64,000 nt of DNA from Chryseobacterium wanjuense (GTDB taxonomy: Bacteria > Bacteroidota > Bacteroidia > Flavobacteriales > Weeksellaceae). Shown here piece by piece: positions 15,109-24,783 of this stretch (positions are counted from its first letter, which is position 1; each line of letters begins with the position of its first letter). The notes beneath the pieces are model-generated. The model had not been told where the DNA came from. It saw only the letters and a program-made list of their open reading frames with translations, and ran no database searches. A program made the position numbers and the translations under genes. The DNA lies in NCBI RefSeq assembly GCF_900111495.1, contig NZ_FOIU01000002.1:868001-932000 (forward strand). Direction: 5' to 3'.

Positions 15109-16741
15109 TCTTTTTATAATAATTAATCAACCCGTTCGTCGAAGAGTCATGAGAGCTGATCGGCTCATTACTTTCAAGTTCCGGTAAGATTTTGTTAGCT
15201 AAAACTTTTCCTAATTCCACGCCAAACTGGTCGAAGCTGAAGATATTCCAAATCACACCCTGAACAAAAATTTTATGTTCATACATGGCAATTAACTGTC
15301 CCAATGAAAAAGGCGTTAATTCTTTGAATAATATGGAGTTAGTTGGCGTATTTCCATGAAAGACCTTATAATTTAACAGGAAATCAATCTCTTCATCAGA
15401 CTTCCCTGAATTTTTTAATTCTTCCTCAACTTCCTCTTCCGTTTTTCCGAAGGCAAGTGCTTCAGTCTGAGCGAAAAAGTTAGCTAATAATTTATCCTGA
15501 TGATCAGAAACTTTATTCGGGCTTTTTGCATAAGCGATAAAATCTGCAGGAATCAATTCTGTTCCCTGGTGGATCAGCTGATAAAATGCGTGTTGTCCGT
15601 TTGTTCCCGGCTCACCCCAAATGATGGGTCCTGTTTCATACTCTACAAATTCTCCGTTTCTGTCGACACATTTTCCGTTACTTTCCATATCTCCCTGTTG
15701 AAGATAGGCTGCAAACCTGTCTAAATATTGAGAATAAGGAAGAATCGCATAGCTTGTCGCTGCATAAAAATTACGATACCAGATTCCTAATAATCCCATT
15801 AAAACCGGAACGTTTTCAGAGAAATTGGCAGTCTGGAAATGTTGGTCTGTATCGTAAGCCCCCTTTAATAATTGTTCAAAATTTTCATAACCCACCGAAA
15901 GGACGATGCTTAAACCAATCGCACTCCAAAGTGAATATCTTCCGCCCACCCAATCCCAGAATTCGAAGATATTTTCTTCTGCGATTCCGAAGTCTTTAAC
16001 GAATTGAACGTTAGTGGATAAAGCAACAAAATGTTTAGCTACATCTTCTTGTTTTCCGGCTTTTAAAAACCAGTCTTTTGCCGAATTGGCGTTTGTCATG
16101 GTTTCCTGAGTGGTGAATGTCTTGGAAGCAATGATGAATAAAGTTGTTTCAGGGTTTAAATTCTTTACAACTTCTGCAATATGATTTCCATCTACATTGG
16201 AAACAAAATGAACGTTTAATCTTGTTTTAAAATGTTTTAAAGCAGAAACTATCATCACAGGTCCTAAGTCTGAACCTCCGATTCCGATATTCACAACATC
16301 CGTAATTTCTTTTCCGCTAAAACCTTTGTGAGCCCCTGAAATAATGCTTTCAGAAAAAGTTTTCATATGATCCAGCACTCTTTTGATCTGAGGCTTGATA
16401 TTTTCCCCGTCTACCAAAATTTCTCTATCGGAAAAATCTCTCAAAGCGGTATGCAGAACTGCTCTTCCTTCAGTTTCATTGATTTTGTCACCTGAAAACA
16501 TTTTAGCAATCGCATCTTTCAATTGGCATTCTTCTGCAAGGTTTAAAAGAAGTTCTTTGGTTCTTGCATCGATCAGGTTTTTAGAATAATCAAAAAGAAA
16601 ATGATCTCTCTGTAAAGAAAATTCACTGAAACGATTCGGGTTATATTGAAAAAGACTTCTCAGATCAAAATCGTTGTCTCCGAAATGTTCATCGAGAGCT
16701 TTCCAGCTGTTGGTTTGAGTAGGATTTATTTTTGATAGCAT
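15101..16741 (-). CDS. pgi: Glucose-6-phosphate isomerase
   Basis: PGI interconverts glucose 6-phosphate and fructose 6-phosphate. The 546-residue protein shows GIGGSDLGP, the first PGI signature around [15 protein letters not shown] and the second around [12 protein letters not shown]. Length fits the long PGI form. It is first in a run of overlapping minus-strand genes. On the minus strand a TAAATTTG element at 16820-16827 lies about 80 bases upstream of the start and is a plausible promoter. Confidence 0.95.
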   Translation of the reverse strand: MLSKINPTQTNSWKALDEHFGDNDFDLRSLFQYNPNRFSEFSLQRDHFLFDYSKNLIDARTKELLLNLAEECQLKDAIAKMFSGDKINETEGRAVLHTALRDFSDREILVDGENIKPQIKRVLDHMKTFSESIISGAHKGFSGKEITDVVNIGIGGSDLGPVMIVSALKHFKTRLNVHFVSNVDGNHIAEVVKNLNPETTLFIIASKTFTTQETMTNANSAKDWFLKAGKQEDVAKHFVALSTNVQFVKDFGIAEENIFEFWDWVGGRYSLWSAIGLSIVLSVGYENFEQLLKGAYDTDQHFQTANFSENVPVLMGLLGIWYRNFYAATSYAILPYSQYLDRFAAYLQQGDMESNGKCVDRNGEFVEYETGPIIWGEPGTNGQHAFYQLIHQGTELIPADFIAYAKSPNKVSDHQDKLLANFFAQTEALAFGKTEEEVEEELKNSGKSDEEIDFLLNYKVFHGNTPTNSILFKELTPFSLGQLIAMYEHKIFVQGVIWNIFSFDQFGVELGKVLANKILPELESNEPISSHDSSTNGLINYYKKNA

Positions 16742-16819
16742 ATATTTAGAAATTAGGGTTTTAAGGCACCGGATCCAGGATTGTTGAACGCCAAATCCTC
16801 ATGCAAAATTATTGATTTG

Positions 16820-16827
16820 CAAATTTA
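16820..16827 (-). promoter_or_regulatory. Putative -7 element of the pgi operon
   Basis: TAAATTTG on the minus strand matches TAnnTTTG. No TTG lies at the ideal distance, so the call rests on the -7 element and on position upstream of pgi. Confidence 0.35.
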
Positions 16828-16935
16828 CGGAATTTTACTTCAATGATGTTAATTGATAATTAAAAATAGACAAGAAGTTACAGTCTATTAGCTTAAAAAT
16901 TATTACTTTTAAATTTAAAATTTTCATTAAAAATC

Positions 16936-18366
16936 ATGCTTAGTAGAAGAAATTTCATTAAAAAATCATCACTGGGAGTGGGCTTTTTGGCTTTGCCCGG
17001 TTCTGCAAAATTTTTATATACAGATGATTATGTTTCAAAAAGACCAAGTTTGGAACAAAGAAAATTTACTTCTCTGGCGGTTGAAAATACCATTAAAACC
17101 ATTAAAAAATCAATTGGAGATAAAGAACTGGCATGGATGTTTGAAAATTGTTTCCCCAATACTTTGGATACGACGGTGAAATTTTATCAGAAAAATAATA
17201 AATTTTATACCTACGTAATCACGGGAGATATCGATGCCATGTGGCTTCGTGATTCTTCTGCACAGGTTTATCCCTATTTAAGTCTGGCCAATGAAGACAA
17301 AAAATTGAAAAATCTGTCGAAAGGTGTCATCAATAAGCAGGTTGAGTGCGTTCTTCTTGATCCTTATGCGAATGCATTTTTCGATGATGCGAGTAAAATA
17401 AGCGAATGGAAAGACGATTCTACACAAATGAAACCGGGAATTCATGAGCGAAAATGGGAAATTGATTCTTTATGCTACGTGATGCGTTTGTCTTACAATT
17501 ATTGGAAAACAACCGGAGATTCTTCGGTTTTTGATGCAGATTGGAAAAAAGCGATGCTTTTAATTTTACAGACTTTCAAAGAACAGCAGCGAAAAGATTC
17601 TAAAGGGACTTATTCTTTTGAAAGGGCAAACGGAAATCCTCTGGATACACAATTTGGAAAAGGTTACGGAAATCCAACGAAGAAAATCGGTCTGATTCAT
17701 TCGATGTTCCGGCCTTCTGACGATGCTACTTTTTATCCTTTTTTGATTTCTTCCAATATGTTTGCGGTCGTTTCATTAAGAGAAACAGCTGAGATTTTTT
17801 CTAAAGTTTTAAAAGATGAAAATTTTTCCAGTCAATATAAAAATCTGGCAAAAGAAGTGGATGAAGCCATACAGAAATATGCCATTTTGAATCATCCTGA
17901 AGCTGGGAAAATTTACGCTTTGGAAATTGATGGCTTCGGAAATGCTTTATTCATGGATGATGCGAATGTTCCGAATCTGCTTTCAATTCCCTATTTGGGA
18001 TATGCTTCAAAAGAAGATGAAGTGTATAAAAACACCCGGAAATTTTCTTTAAGTAAAGCCAATCCGTGGTTCAGTGAAGGGAAATTTGCGAAAGGAATCG
18101 GCGGGCCTCACATTGGTGAGCATAAAATCTGGCCTTTAGGTCTAATCATGCAGGCGTTGACGACAGATGATGATGAAGAAATTCTTTATTGTTTAAAAAC
18201 ATTAAAAGCAACACATGCCGGAACAGGATTTATCCACGAATCTTTTCATGTTGATAATCCGAAAGACTATACGAGATCATGGTTTTCCTGGGCCAATACT
18301 CTTTTCGGAGAACTGATTTTGCATCTGTACAAAACAAAACCCGACATTTTAAAAAGAAAGTTGTAG
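16936..18366 (+). CDS. Glycoside hydrolase family 125 (exo-alpha-1,6-mannosidase type), Tat-exported
   Basis: The 476-residue protein begins with a twin-arginine signal (SRRNFIKKSSLGVGFLALPG), implying folded export. The catalytic domain shows GH125 segments such as GDIDAMWLRDSSAQVYPYL, MKPGIHERKWEIDSLCY, MFRPSDDATFYPF and GGPHIGEHKIWPLG. GH125 enzymes remove non-reducing alpha-1,6-linked mannose from N-glycans or yeast mannan. It stands alone here, without a polysaccharide-utilisation locus. A terminator follows. Confidence 0.88.
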   Translation: MLSRRNFIKKSSLGVGFLALPGSAKFLYTDDYVSKRPSLEQRKFTSLAVENTIKTIKKSIGDKELAWMFENCFPNTLDTTVKFYQKNNKFYTYVITGDIDAMWLRDSSAQVYPYLSLANEDKKLKNLSKGVINKQVECVLLDPYANAFFDDASKISEWKDDSTQMKPGIHERKWEIDSLCYVMRLSYNYWKTTGDSSVFDADWKKAMLLILQTFKEQQRKDSKGTYSFERANGNPLDTQFGKGYGNPTKKIGLIHSMFRPSDDATFYPFLISSNMFAVVSLRETAEIFSKVLKDENFSSQYKNLAKEVDEAIQKYAILNHPEAGKIYALEIDGFGNALFMDDANVPNLLSIPYLGYASKEDEVYKNTRKFSLSKANPWFSEGKFAKGIGGPHIGEHKIWPLGLIMQALTTDDDEEILYCLKTLKATHAGTGFIHESFHVDNPKDYTRSWFSWANTLFGELILHLYKTKPDILKRKL

Positions 18367-18372
18367 ACATAA

Positions 18373-18400
18373 AAACCCCCAGATTTTTCTGGAGGTTTCT
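18373..18400 (+). terminator. Terminator after the GH125 gene
   Basis: AACCCCCAGA and TCTGGAGGTT pair with one mismatch around a short T-rich loop; a short T tract follows. Confidence 0.55.
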
Positions 18401-18444
18401 TGTAAAATTTAAAATATATATAGATAACCAAAGGTTAGGATAGC

Positions 18445-19353
18445 TTACACTTCTGTTGTAGTTTGCTTTTTAGCAGGTTTTCTTTTTCTTAAAAAATAAA
18501 CAATCACCGCCCCGATCAGTAAAATTGGCCAAACCGTAATTAGTCCCACAATAATTCTCTGAATTAAATAATATCCTTCTACAAAGGCAGATTTTGCGCT
18601 GTAAACGAAAGCAAACTTGTATTTATCATCGATGCTTTTTGTATTGGTAATACCGATTTCGGCGACTCTGATTTTGGGTTCTTTGATGTAAATGTCAATC
18701 GTGCTGTATTTTAACTGATCCGTCATATTCATGCTTTCCAATTGCTGGTCGTTTCCTTCTCGCATATTTTCATCACTCAAGGTTACTTTGTCTTTATTTA
18801 CCTTCAGTTGAGCGATATTGTCGGTGGTTTTTTTGTTTCTTTGAGCTTCCAGAGCCGAATATTTGATGTTGGCAGTAACATCTTCCGCGTTGATTGATCT
18901 TGAGTTTAGGAATAATTTTTTATCATTAATTAAAGTCAATAATTCGCTCAGTTTATCAGTCGGAACTCTTAATTGCATTCTGTTTTCAGTCTGATATTTT
19001 TTCACCAAAACAGCATTTTCATTGGATGTATTGTATGTGTCTTCGGAGATTACATTACTGTGAAGGTTGCTTTGGGTGACAAATCCGCCCAATTCCTGAA
19101 CCGATTTTTCAATGGAAATGGTGGCTTTATAGACATCTTTCACTTCCATATTTACGTCTGCTGTTTTAATGAACTGCTTGTCTTTTACTTTCATGGTTGC
19201 CACTGAAGAAATGCTGTCGGACGCCACGACTGCTGCGGAATCTGTCGTTGCATACGCTTCAAGATCTGTTGCGGAAACTTCCCCTTTTTTGCATGAATAG
19301 ATTCCTAATAAAAGTGCTCCTGCGATGGATAATCTGATGTAAGTGGTTTTCAT
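18445..19353 (-). CDS. DUF4349 domain-containing lipoprotein
   Basis: From the ATG at 19353 the protein has 302 residues. It begins with a lipoprotein signal (SIAGALLLGIYSC), has a DUF4349-type body with FIKTADVNMEVKDV, GGFVTQSNLHS, RMQLRVPTDKLSELL and a coiled-coil segment (EAQRNKKTTDN), and ends with a membrane helix (LITVWPILLIGAVIVYFL) and a basic tail. An upstream in-frame ATG at 19527 would add 58 residues without a signal peptide and is less likely. The domain is widespread but has no established function. A lipid anchor plus a C-terminal helix suggests an envelope protein. Confidence 0.8.
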   Translation of the reverse strand: MKTTYIRLSIAGALLLGIYSCKKGEVSATDLEAYATTDSAAVVASDSISSVATMKVKDKQFIKTADVNMEVKDVYKATISIEKSVQELGGFVTQSNLHSNVISEDTYNTSNENAVLVKKYQTENRMQLRVPTDKLSELLTLINDKKLFLNSRSINAEDVTANIKYSALEAQRNKKTTDNIAQLKVNKDKVTLSDENMREGNDQQLESMNMTDQLKYSTIDIYIKEPKIRVAEIGITNTKSIDDKYKFAFVYSAKSAFVEGYYLIQRIIVGLITVWPILLIGAVIVYFLRKRKPAKKQTTTEV

Positions 19354-19557
19354 ACTATTGATTTTTAATGTTTTGCTTATCCCAAAGTTGGTGCTGAATT
19401 TTTTGTAATGTTTGAAAATCGCAGGTAAAAATTTTGTAAAGAAAAATTCTGTTTTAAATATTTTAAAATCAATGTTTTGTAAAATAACTTCAATAAAATG
19501 TGCTTGTTTTCGGATTAATTTTTGCATAACTTTTACAAATCAAACACACCATACACT

Positions 19558-20916
19558 ATGTCAAATACGTTTTCCAAAATCAGAAACGCCATAGAATTAT
19601 TCAGATCCATAGATTTTGATCAGTTGAGTGCTATTTCTCAGAAAATTGATTTGCCAAAACTGATGCAAAACTTTTCAAAGTTGGACGATAAACAACTTGG
19701 AGGTTTAATGAAAATGCTCGATCCGAATAAGAAAAAGAAAGAACTTCCGCCTGTTGATGGGGATTTCTACGATATTTATCACACCTTAAGTCCGGAACAG
19801 CGGGAAATTCAGCTTAAAGTAAGAGCTTTCATGGAAAAAGAAGTAAAACCTCTGGTGAATCATTACTGGCTGAGAGACGAATTTCCTCATGAATTAATTC
19901 CAAAATTCCAGAAACTAGATATTTGTGGAGTGACGTATCAAGGCTATGGTTGTCCGGGATTACCTTTTTTAATGGAAGGAGTTCTGGCGATGGAAATGGC
20001 TAGAATTGATGCTTCTATTGCTACTTTCTTCGGAGTTCAATCGGGTTTGTCAATGGGATCCATTTATATATGCGGTTCTGAAGAGCAAAAACAAAAATGG
20101 CTTCCTCAGATGCAAAAATTTGAAAAAATCGGTGCATTTGGTTTAACGGAGCCTGAAGTGGGATCCGGTGCAGCGGGAGGTTTAACGGTGACCTGTAAAA
20201 AAACTCCGGAAGGCTGGGTTCTGAATGGCCAGAAAAAATGGATCGGAAATGCAACATTCGCTGACATAATCATAATCTGGGCAAGAGATATGGATGATGG
20301 TGAAGTGAAAGGTTTTATTGTTGAAAAAGATAATCCCGGTTATTCTGTAGAGAAAATTAAAGGTAAAATGGCATTAAGAATCGTTCAGAACGGGTTAATT
20401 ACCCTGAAAGATTGCTTAGTGACAGAAGAAAACAGATTGCAAAATGCCAATTCATTTAAAGACACGGCAAAAGTATTAAGAATGACAAGAGCCGGAGTCG
20501 CATGGATGGCAACAGGCTGTGCGAGAGGTGCCTACGAAAGTGCTTTGGATTACACCAGAAAAAGAGAACAGTTCGGAAAACCGATTGCTTCGTTTCAGAT
20601 GATTCAGGGGCATTTGGTGGAAATGCTGTCGAATCTTACAGCGATGCAGACGATGGTTTTCAGGCTTTCTGAAATGCAGGATGAAGGGATTTTAAAGGAC
20701 GAACACGCTTCTTTAGCCAAAGTTTTCTGTACATTAAGAACAAGAGATATCGTTTCCAGAGCGCGTGAAGTAATGGGCGGAAACGGAATTCTGCTTGAAT
20801 ATGATGTCGCAAGATTCGTTGCCGACGCAGAAGCCATTTATTCTTATGAAGGAACAAAAGAAATCAACTCACTGATTGTGGGAAGATCGATCACCGGGTT
20901 CAGCGCATTTGTATGA
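19558..20916 (+). CDS. Acyl-CoA dehydrogenase, glutaryl-CoA dehydrogenase-like
   Basis: FAD-dependent acyl-CoA dehydrogenase of 452 residues. Visible motifs are GAFGLTEPEVGSGAAG (FAD/substrate loop), GQKKWIGNA, RKREQFGKPI and MGGNGILLEYDVARF. The sequence YEGTKEINSLIVGRSITG contains the catalytic Glu in the position used by glutaryl-CoA dehydrogenases. An N-terminal extension of about 70 residues precedes the domain. I chose the ATG at 19558; an in-frame ATG at 19522 would add 12 residues. Substrate could be glutaryl-CoA or another short acyl-CoA; no lysine-degradation genes are adjacent. Confidence 0.85.
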   Translation: MSNTFSKIRNAIELFRSIDFDQLSAISQKIDLPKLMQNFSKLDDKQLGGLMKMLDPNKKKKELPPVDGDFYDIYHTLSPEQREIQLKVRAFMEKEVKPLVNHYWLRDEFPHELIPKFQKLDICGVTYQGYGCPGLPFLMEGVLAMEMARIDASIATFFGVQSGLSMGSIYICGSEEQKQKWLPQMQKFEKIGAFGLTEPEVGSGAAGGLTVTCKKTPEGWVLNGQKKWIGNATFADIIIIWARDMDDGEVKGFIVEKDNPGYSVEKIKGKMALRIVQNGLITLKDCLVTEENRLQNANSFKDTAKVLRMTRAGVAWMATGCARGAYESALDYTRKREQFGKPIASFQMIQGHLVEMLSNLTAMQTMVFRLSEMQDEGILKDEHASLAKVFCTLRTRDIVSRAREVMGGNGILLEYDVARFVADAEAIYSYEGTKEINSLIVGRSITGFSAFV

Positions 20917-20930
20917 TGTGAGTGTCAATG

Positions 20931-21008
20931 AATGGTCAATTGTGAATTTTGCTCCGCCGTGAATTTTTAAAATTAACAAGCAAAGCGAATTGGCAATTGA
21001 CCATTTAC
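20931..21008. repeat. Intergenic repeat, family B copy 3 with both arms
   Basis: AATGGTCAATTG at the left and CAATTGACCATT at the right form a perfect 12-bp inverted repeat. Between them lie GTGAATTTT and AACAAGCAAAGCGAATTGG, shared with 5031-5066 and 6149-6187. Confidence 0.7.
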
Positions 21009-21014
21009 ATTTTA

Positions 21015-21392
21015 TCAGCTGACTAGAGCTTTATATTTTTCTTTATTGTCGATAATCATCCAGATGTTGATAATAAATAGAACTACTGCTATTATGATTC
21101 CCATCTGAGACTGGTCTTTACAAACATTATGCAATAGGATTCCTACCATTACAGGTAAAATAATAATGGCACCTAAAGCTCTTGTTTTAGGGAAAATAAA
21201 TAATACTCCTCCGATCACTTCCACGGCACCCACTAAAGGCATCAGCCATCCGATTTCTCCGAAAGCAGCATAGACTTTCATTTGTTCAGGTGTGAGTTTT
21301 GGCATTGGATTGTAGTGAAAGAATTTGTCTAATCCTGCATTAATGAACATCAGACCGAAAAGGAGGGCAAAGATAAATTTTACGATTTTCAT
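21015..21392 (-). CDS. DoxX family membrane protein
   Basis: The 125-residue protein has four hydrophobic segments and matches small DoxX/DoxD-like proteins: FALLFGLMFINAGLDKFFHY, then EIGWLMPLVGAVEVIGGVLF and LGAIIILPVMVGILLHN. Members occur in many bacteria with mostly unknown or redox-related roles. It is transcribed alone between two repeats. Confidence 0.8.
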   Translation of the reverse strand: MKIVKFIFALLFGLMFINAGLDKFFHYNPMPKLTPEQMKVYAAFGEIGWLMPLVGAVEVIGGVLFIFPKTRALGAIIILPVMVGILLHNVCKDQSQMGIIIAVVLFIINIWMIIDNKEKYKALVS

Positions 21393-21480
21393 GTTTGGTA
21401 ATTTTTGATCAAATTTAAATAAAATTGTAATTTGCTGATTAAAATTAAAATAATTTTTAAATGTATTGATAATTATCTCT

Positions 21481-21615
21481 GAACTTGTTTAAACTTTTAT
21501 TTTAACCACAAAAGATACAAAAGATCTAACATGTTGGTTATTTAAGTTCATTATTAAACCGAAAATAAGAATACATACGTTTTAAAAATCTTTGATTTTT
21601 ATTCTTTTGCAGGCT
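21481..21615. repeat. Intergenic repeat, family C copy 1
   Basis: AACTTGTTTAAACTTTT, ACACAAAAGA-like and ACAAAAGATC blocks, then AAAATCTTTGATTTTTATTC, are shared with 39897-40100 in the same order. The repeat fills most of the gap upstream of DoxX. Confidence 0.7.
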
Positions 21616-21617
21616 TT

Positions 21618-22730
21618 TTAATCCATTTCCTCTAAAGTAATATTCTTTGAAATTTTGTATTTCTTTTTCTTTTTGTGAGGTTTTTCCTCTTCGCCGAGTA
21701 GTTTTCCCCAGGGTTTTAAACCTTCCACTCTTTCAAAAACAATTTTAATGATTGCGATCGCCGGAATACACAAAAACATTCCTGCAATGCCCCAAAGATG
21801 TTCCCCGATAACAATTCCGATGAAGGAAAATAAGGCGTTGATTTTCACTTTTGAACCTACCACAAAAGGCAGAATGATATTCCCGTCAACAATATGAACT
21901 GCAATGTAGCCGATGATCACATAAATACAGGTCGATGGAGTTGTCGTCGCAAAAGCGATAAAACATGAAATTAAAAGTGCAATACAAATTCCCAAATAAG
22001 GAATGACGTTTAATAAACCTGTCAAAATACCCAAAAGAATAGCGTATTTTACGCCTAAAATGGTCAGGACAATTGATGTTAAGATCGAGACGATAACAAC
22101 CTGCAAACAAAGTCCGAAGATATATTTTTTCGTCATGATTCTTACTTCGTTTACCACTTCCTGAACGCTTGCTTTATGTTTTTCGTTAAAAACCGTTACG
22201 ATGAAATTATTTAAAATCCTTCTGTAATTTAAGATGAAAATAAAAAACAGAATAAAGAATACGATAAAACCAAGCCCCGTAGAAAATATCCCGAAAGTAA
22301 AGCCTAAAATCACTCCTGTAGAAGACAGAAGTTTATCCAGACCCTGATCGAGATAATCCAGCTGTTCATCGATCTTCACATGAAAAGTTTCCGAAACCCA
22401 GTTCTGAAGTTCATTAAAAACCTGTGTAAACTGCACCCGCAAATGCGGAACATCTTTACTGAAATCCGACAGCTGCGAGCCAAAGAAATAGACCAATCCT
22501 GTTAAGATCACCAACATGATCATCACGGAAGTTATGGTAGACATGGATCTTGTAAATCTTAGTTTTCTTTCCATAAAAGTGGCAGCCGGTAAAAAAAGCA
22601 TGGCCATTAAAAAAGCCAGAAAGAAAGGCGCCAAAATACTTTCTCCTAATGCCAGTATATAAACAATCCCAATAATCGATATGACTACCAGGGTGAGTTT
22701 AACAAGAAAAGGCAATCGAATAAAATTCAT
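21618..22730 (-). CDS. AI-2E family transporter
   Basis: The 370-residue protein has about eight membrane segments and the family hallmarks: an N-terminal helix pair (ALGESILAPFFLAFLMAMLF), a central hydrophilic region, and GLLNVIPYLGICIALLIS. The family includes autoinducer-2 exporter TqsA and ion or organic-anion antiporters, so substrate is not predictable. A Lys-rich cytosolic tail (KPHKKKKKYK) ends the protein. It is downstream of a terminator and likely monocistronic. Confidence 0.85.
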   Translation of the reverse strand: MNFIRLPFLVKLTLVVISIIGIVYILALGESILAPFFLAFLMAMLFLPAATFMERKLRFTRSMSTITSVMIMLVILTGLVYFFGSQLSDFSKDVPHLRVQFTQVFNELQNWVSETFHVKIDEQLDYLDQGLDKLLSSTGVILGFTFGIFSTGLGFIVFFILFFIFILNYRRILNNFIVTVFNEKHKASVQEVVNEVRIMTKKYIFGLCLQVVIVSILTSIVLTILGVKYAILLGILTGLLNVIPYLGICIALLISCFIAFATTTPSTCIYVIIGYIAVHIVDGNIILPFVVGSKVKINALFSFIGIVIGEHLWGIAGMFLCIPAIAIIKIVFERVEGLKPWGKLLGEEEKPHKKKKKYKISKNITLEEMD

Positions 22731-22756
22731 AATTTCAAAATTTGCTGCATAAAAAT

Positions 22757-22784
22757 AAGAAAAACCCTCCGATTTGAAGGGCTT
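22757..22784 (-). terminator. Terminator of the NTF2-like gene
   Basis: Read on the minus strand, CCCTTC pairs with GGAGGG (one G-U) around AAATC, followed by T residues. Confidence 0.55.
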
Positions 22785-22828
22785 ATTTCATTAATTAACT
22801 ATAATTCTTTTCATCACATCCGAAAATT

Positions 22829-23263
22829 CTATACGTCGAGAAATGCTACCACATTTGTGATTTTCCCGTTTTTCATTTTCATAAACCAGGCGTAAGAAGA
22901 GCGGTAAGGCTTGTCATCCAGCGCTGTGGCTTCTCCGTCCCAAAGGGCAATCACCATATCATTATCCGCAAAAATATTTCGGACGGTTGGTTTTATTTTC
23001 ACCTTTAGTTTTTTGTTTAAAGGAATAATCACTTCATCCAGAAACTCCTGTTTTGAGGTATAAATTTTGGAGTAAGGAGTAGAACCTGTAATTTCCCAAT
23101 GCATGTCGTCATTCAAAAGATCAAAAAAGTTTCCGTTTCCGTTGTGCCATTCCTGAAAGGCTTTTGTGATGATTTCTTTATTGGAAAGTTCTTCCTGAGT
23201 ATAATGCTGAGCTTCTGTTGTAGAGAAAATAATCATAGCAAAGAGTGTTAATAAGGTTTTCAT
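22829..23263 (-). CDS. Exported SnoaL/NTF2-like protein
   Basis: From the ATG at 23263 the protein has 144 residues with a short signal peptide (LLTLFAMIIFSTTEAQ). The rest is a cone-shaped NTF2/SnoaL-type fold: FQEWHNGNGNFFDLLNDDMHWEI with TGSTPYSKIY, then NDMVIALWDGEATALDD and the final strand GKITNVVAFLDV. Such folds hold small hydrophobic ligands. It follows the SDR gene but a hairpin separates them, so cotranscription is uncertain. Substrate unknown. Confidence 0.75.
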   Translation of the reverse strand: MKTLLTLFAMIIFSTTEAQHYTQEELSNKEIITKAFQEWHNGNGNFFDLLNDDMHWEITGSTPYSKIYTSKQEFLDEVIIPLNKKLKVKIKPTVRNIFADNDMVIALWDGEATALDDKPYRSSYAWFMKMKNGKITNVVAFLDV

Positions 23264-23296
23264 TATAATTAATTTTAAAATTGATTTTAATAAGTA

Positions 23297-23327
23297 AAAC
23301 AAACCCGAAAAATTTCAGGCTTGTTTT
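23297..23327 (-). terminator. Hairpin between the SDR and NTF2-like genes
   Basis: On the minus strand AAAACAAGCCTGAA pairs with TTCGGGTTTGTTTT with G-U wobbles and runs into T residues. The wobbles are fully paired only in minus-strand RNA, which fixes the direction. Confidence 0.6.
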
Positions 23328-23340
23328 GTATTTTGAGAAA

Positions 23341-24150
23341 TTAAATTGTGTTTTCCCAGGCTTTTAATTGATGATCTTTCAACATATCTTCAATCACTTT
23401 TGGAACTACATTTCTGAATTTTCCTTCATCGGCAGGAACGATTTCAATCATACGGTCGATCATTTCCTGAGGATCCATTTTTCCTTCAGGTGTAGCAAAG
23501 AAATCATCAAAACCTTTACGAAGATCAGCTCTTTTGGTAAAGTTTACTTCATCATCCAGCCAACGGAACGGGTTGTCTGCCATCGTTTCATTATATCCTG
23601 TATAATAAGCTCCCGGATTGATGGTCTGTACTTTGATTCCGTATGCGGCAAGTTCCTGCTGCATCGCTTCTGCAAAGGCTTCCAATGCATGTTTTGTAGA
23701 TACGTAAGTTCCCCAGTTTGCAGGGGTGAACAATCCGCCCATTGAGGATGTGAACACTACTTTTCCTTTTTTGCCTTCTCTTACCCATTTTTGAACTACG
23801 CCTTGGGTAAGAATTAATGGTAAGAAAACATTCACTTCATAATTTTTTCTGACAATATCCACCGGGATTTCCCAAACAGGTCCTGCTTCTCCCATTCCTG
23901 CGTTGTTCCAAAGGATATCAAAATCCCATTTTAACGCTTGTTTGATGTCGTACTGATCGGTAAGATCCAGACGTTCTACTCTTATTTTATCTGATAAACC
24001 TAAGGCTGCAACTTCTTCGCGAAGGGGTGTTACCTGTGATGAAACGTGTACGGTTGCGATGATGTTGTGTCCGTTTTTTGCCATTCCGATAGCTGCTCCT
24101 TTTCCGAATCCTGTACCTGCTCCTGTGATTAAAATTGTTTTAATTTCCAT
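23341..24150 (-). CDS. SDR family oxidoreductase
   Basis: Classical short-chain dehydrogenase of 269 residues with the NAD(P)-binding GAGTGFGKG, the structural NNAG, catalytic Ser in FTSSMGG and catalytic Tyr-Lys in YVSTK. The segment RVERLDLTDQ is the usual adenine-binding region. It lies 50 bases downstream of an HbpS-like gene and both are divergent from an AraC regulator, so they are probably under that regulator. Substrate is unknown. Confidence 0.88.
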   Translation of the reverse strand: MEIKTILITGAGTGFGKGAAIGMAKNGHNIIATVHVSSQVTPLREEVAALGLSDKIRVERLDLTDQYDIKQALKWDFDILWNNAGMGEAGPVWEIPVDIVRKNYEVNVFLPLILTQGVVQKWVREGKKGKVVFTSSMGGLFTPANWGTYVSTKHALEAFAEAMQQELAAYGIKVQTINPGAYYTGYNETMADNPFRWLDDEVNFTKRADLRKGFDDFFATPEGKMDPQEMIDRMIEIVPADEGKFRNVVPKVIEDMLKDHQLKAWENTI

Positions 24151-24200
24151 TTTGTAAAATTTTTAGTGTTAGTGATTAATTATTAAGTTTAAATTTTTAA

Positions 24201-24614
24201 TTATTGAATTTGAGTTTGATTTAAAATTTCCGCTCCGGCTGTTGCGATCTGAAGGTCTTCTGAAACAGCTCCTCCCGAAACGCCGATATATCCTATGATT
24301 TCATTGTTTTTAAGGATAGGAAGTCCGCCTGCAAAACCTACTAATCCGTCGTTGGTGGCTGTCATCCCGTAGGTTCCGGCTTCTGGTTTCAGATATTCAC
24401 CTACGTTTTCGCTGCTTGTTCTGAAAAGGCTTGCTGTTTTTGCTTTCTTGATGGCGATGTCCATTGATCCTAAAAAAGCGTCGTCCATTCTTTCAAAACT
24501 TTTCATGTGTCCTGCAGTGTCAAGAATTGCAATGTTCACATTTACATTCAGTTGTATGGCTTTGGCTCTTGCCTGTTGTACAACCTGTCTAGATTCGTTG
24601 AGATTGATTTCCAT
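24201..24614 (-). CDS. GlcG/HbpS family (DUF336) protein
   Basis: The 137-residue protein matches the HbpS/GlcG family: VNIAILDTAGHMKSFERMD, MDIAIKKAKTA and GLPILKNNEIIGYIGVSGG. Members bind haem or cobalamin or accompany oxidoreductases. I chose the ATG at 24614 because MEINLNESRQVVQQA matches the usual start; starts at 24650 and 24785 are possible and the last would overlap the divergent regulator. It is the first gene downstream of the shared promoter region. Confidence 0.85.
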   Translation of the reverse strand: MEINLNESRQVVQQARAKAIQLNVNVNIAILDTAGHMKSFERMDDAFLGSMDIAIKKAKTASLFRTSSENVGEYLKPEAGTYGMTATNDGLVGFAGGLPILKNNEIIGYIGVSGGAVSEDLQIATAGAEILNQTQIQ

Positions 24615-24783
24615 AATGTTGTTTTTTAAATTTTGTTTTTGTTGTTTCATTTTGTTATGGCAAAGTTGCACCAGATTGAGATGGATTTTTATAGGAAAAA
24701 AATGCCCGTTTTTATGAAAATCAAACCTTTTGAAAATTTTATATATTTTTTTACCTTTATGAATTAAAAACTTACCCGAAATC

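Noticed and set aside
18353..18444. A possible small gene between the GH125 and DUF4349 genes
   Set aside because: The gap is short and mostly terminator; no start with a plausible frame was seen.
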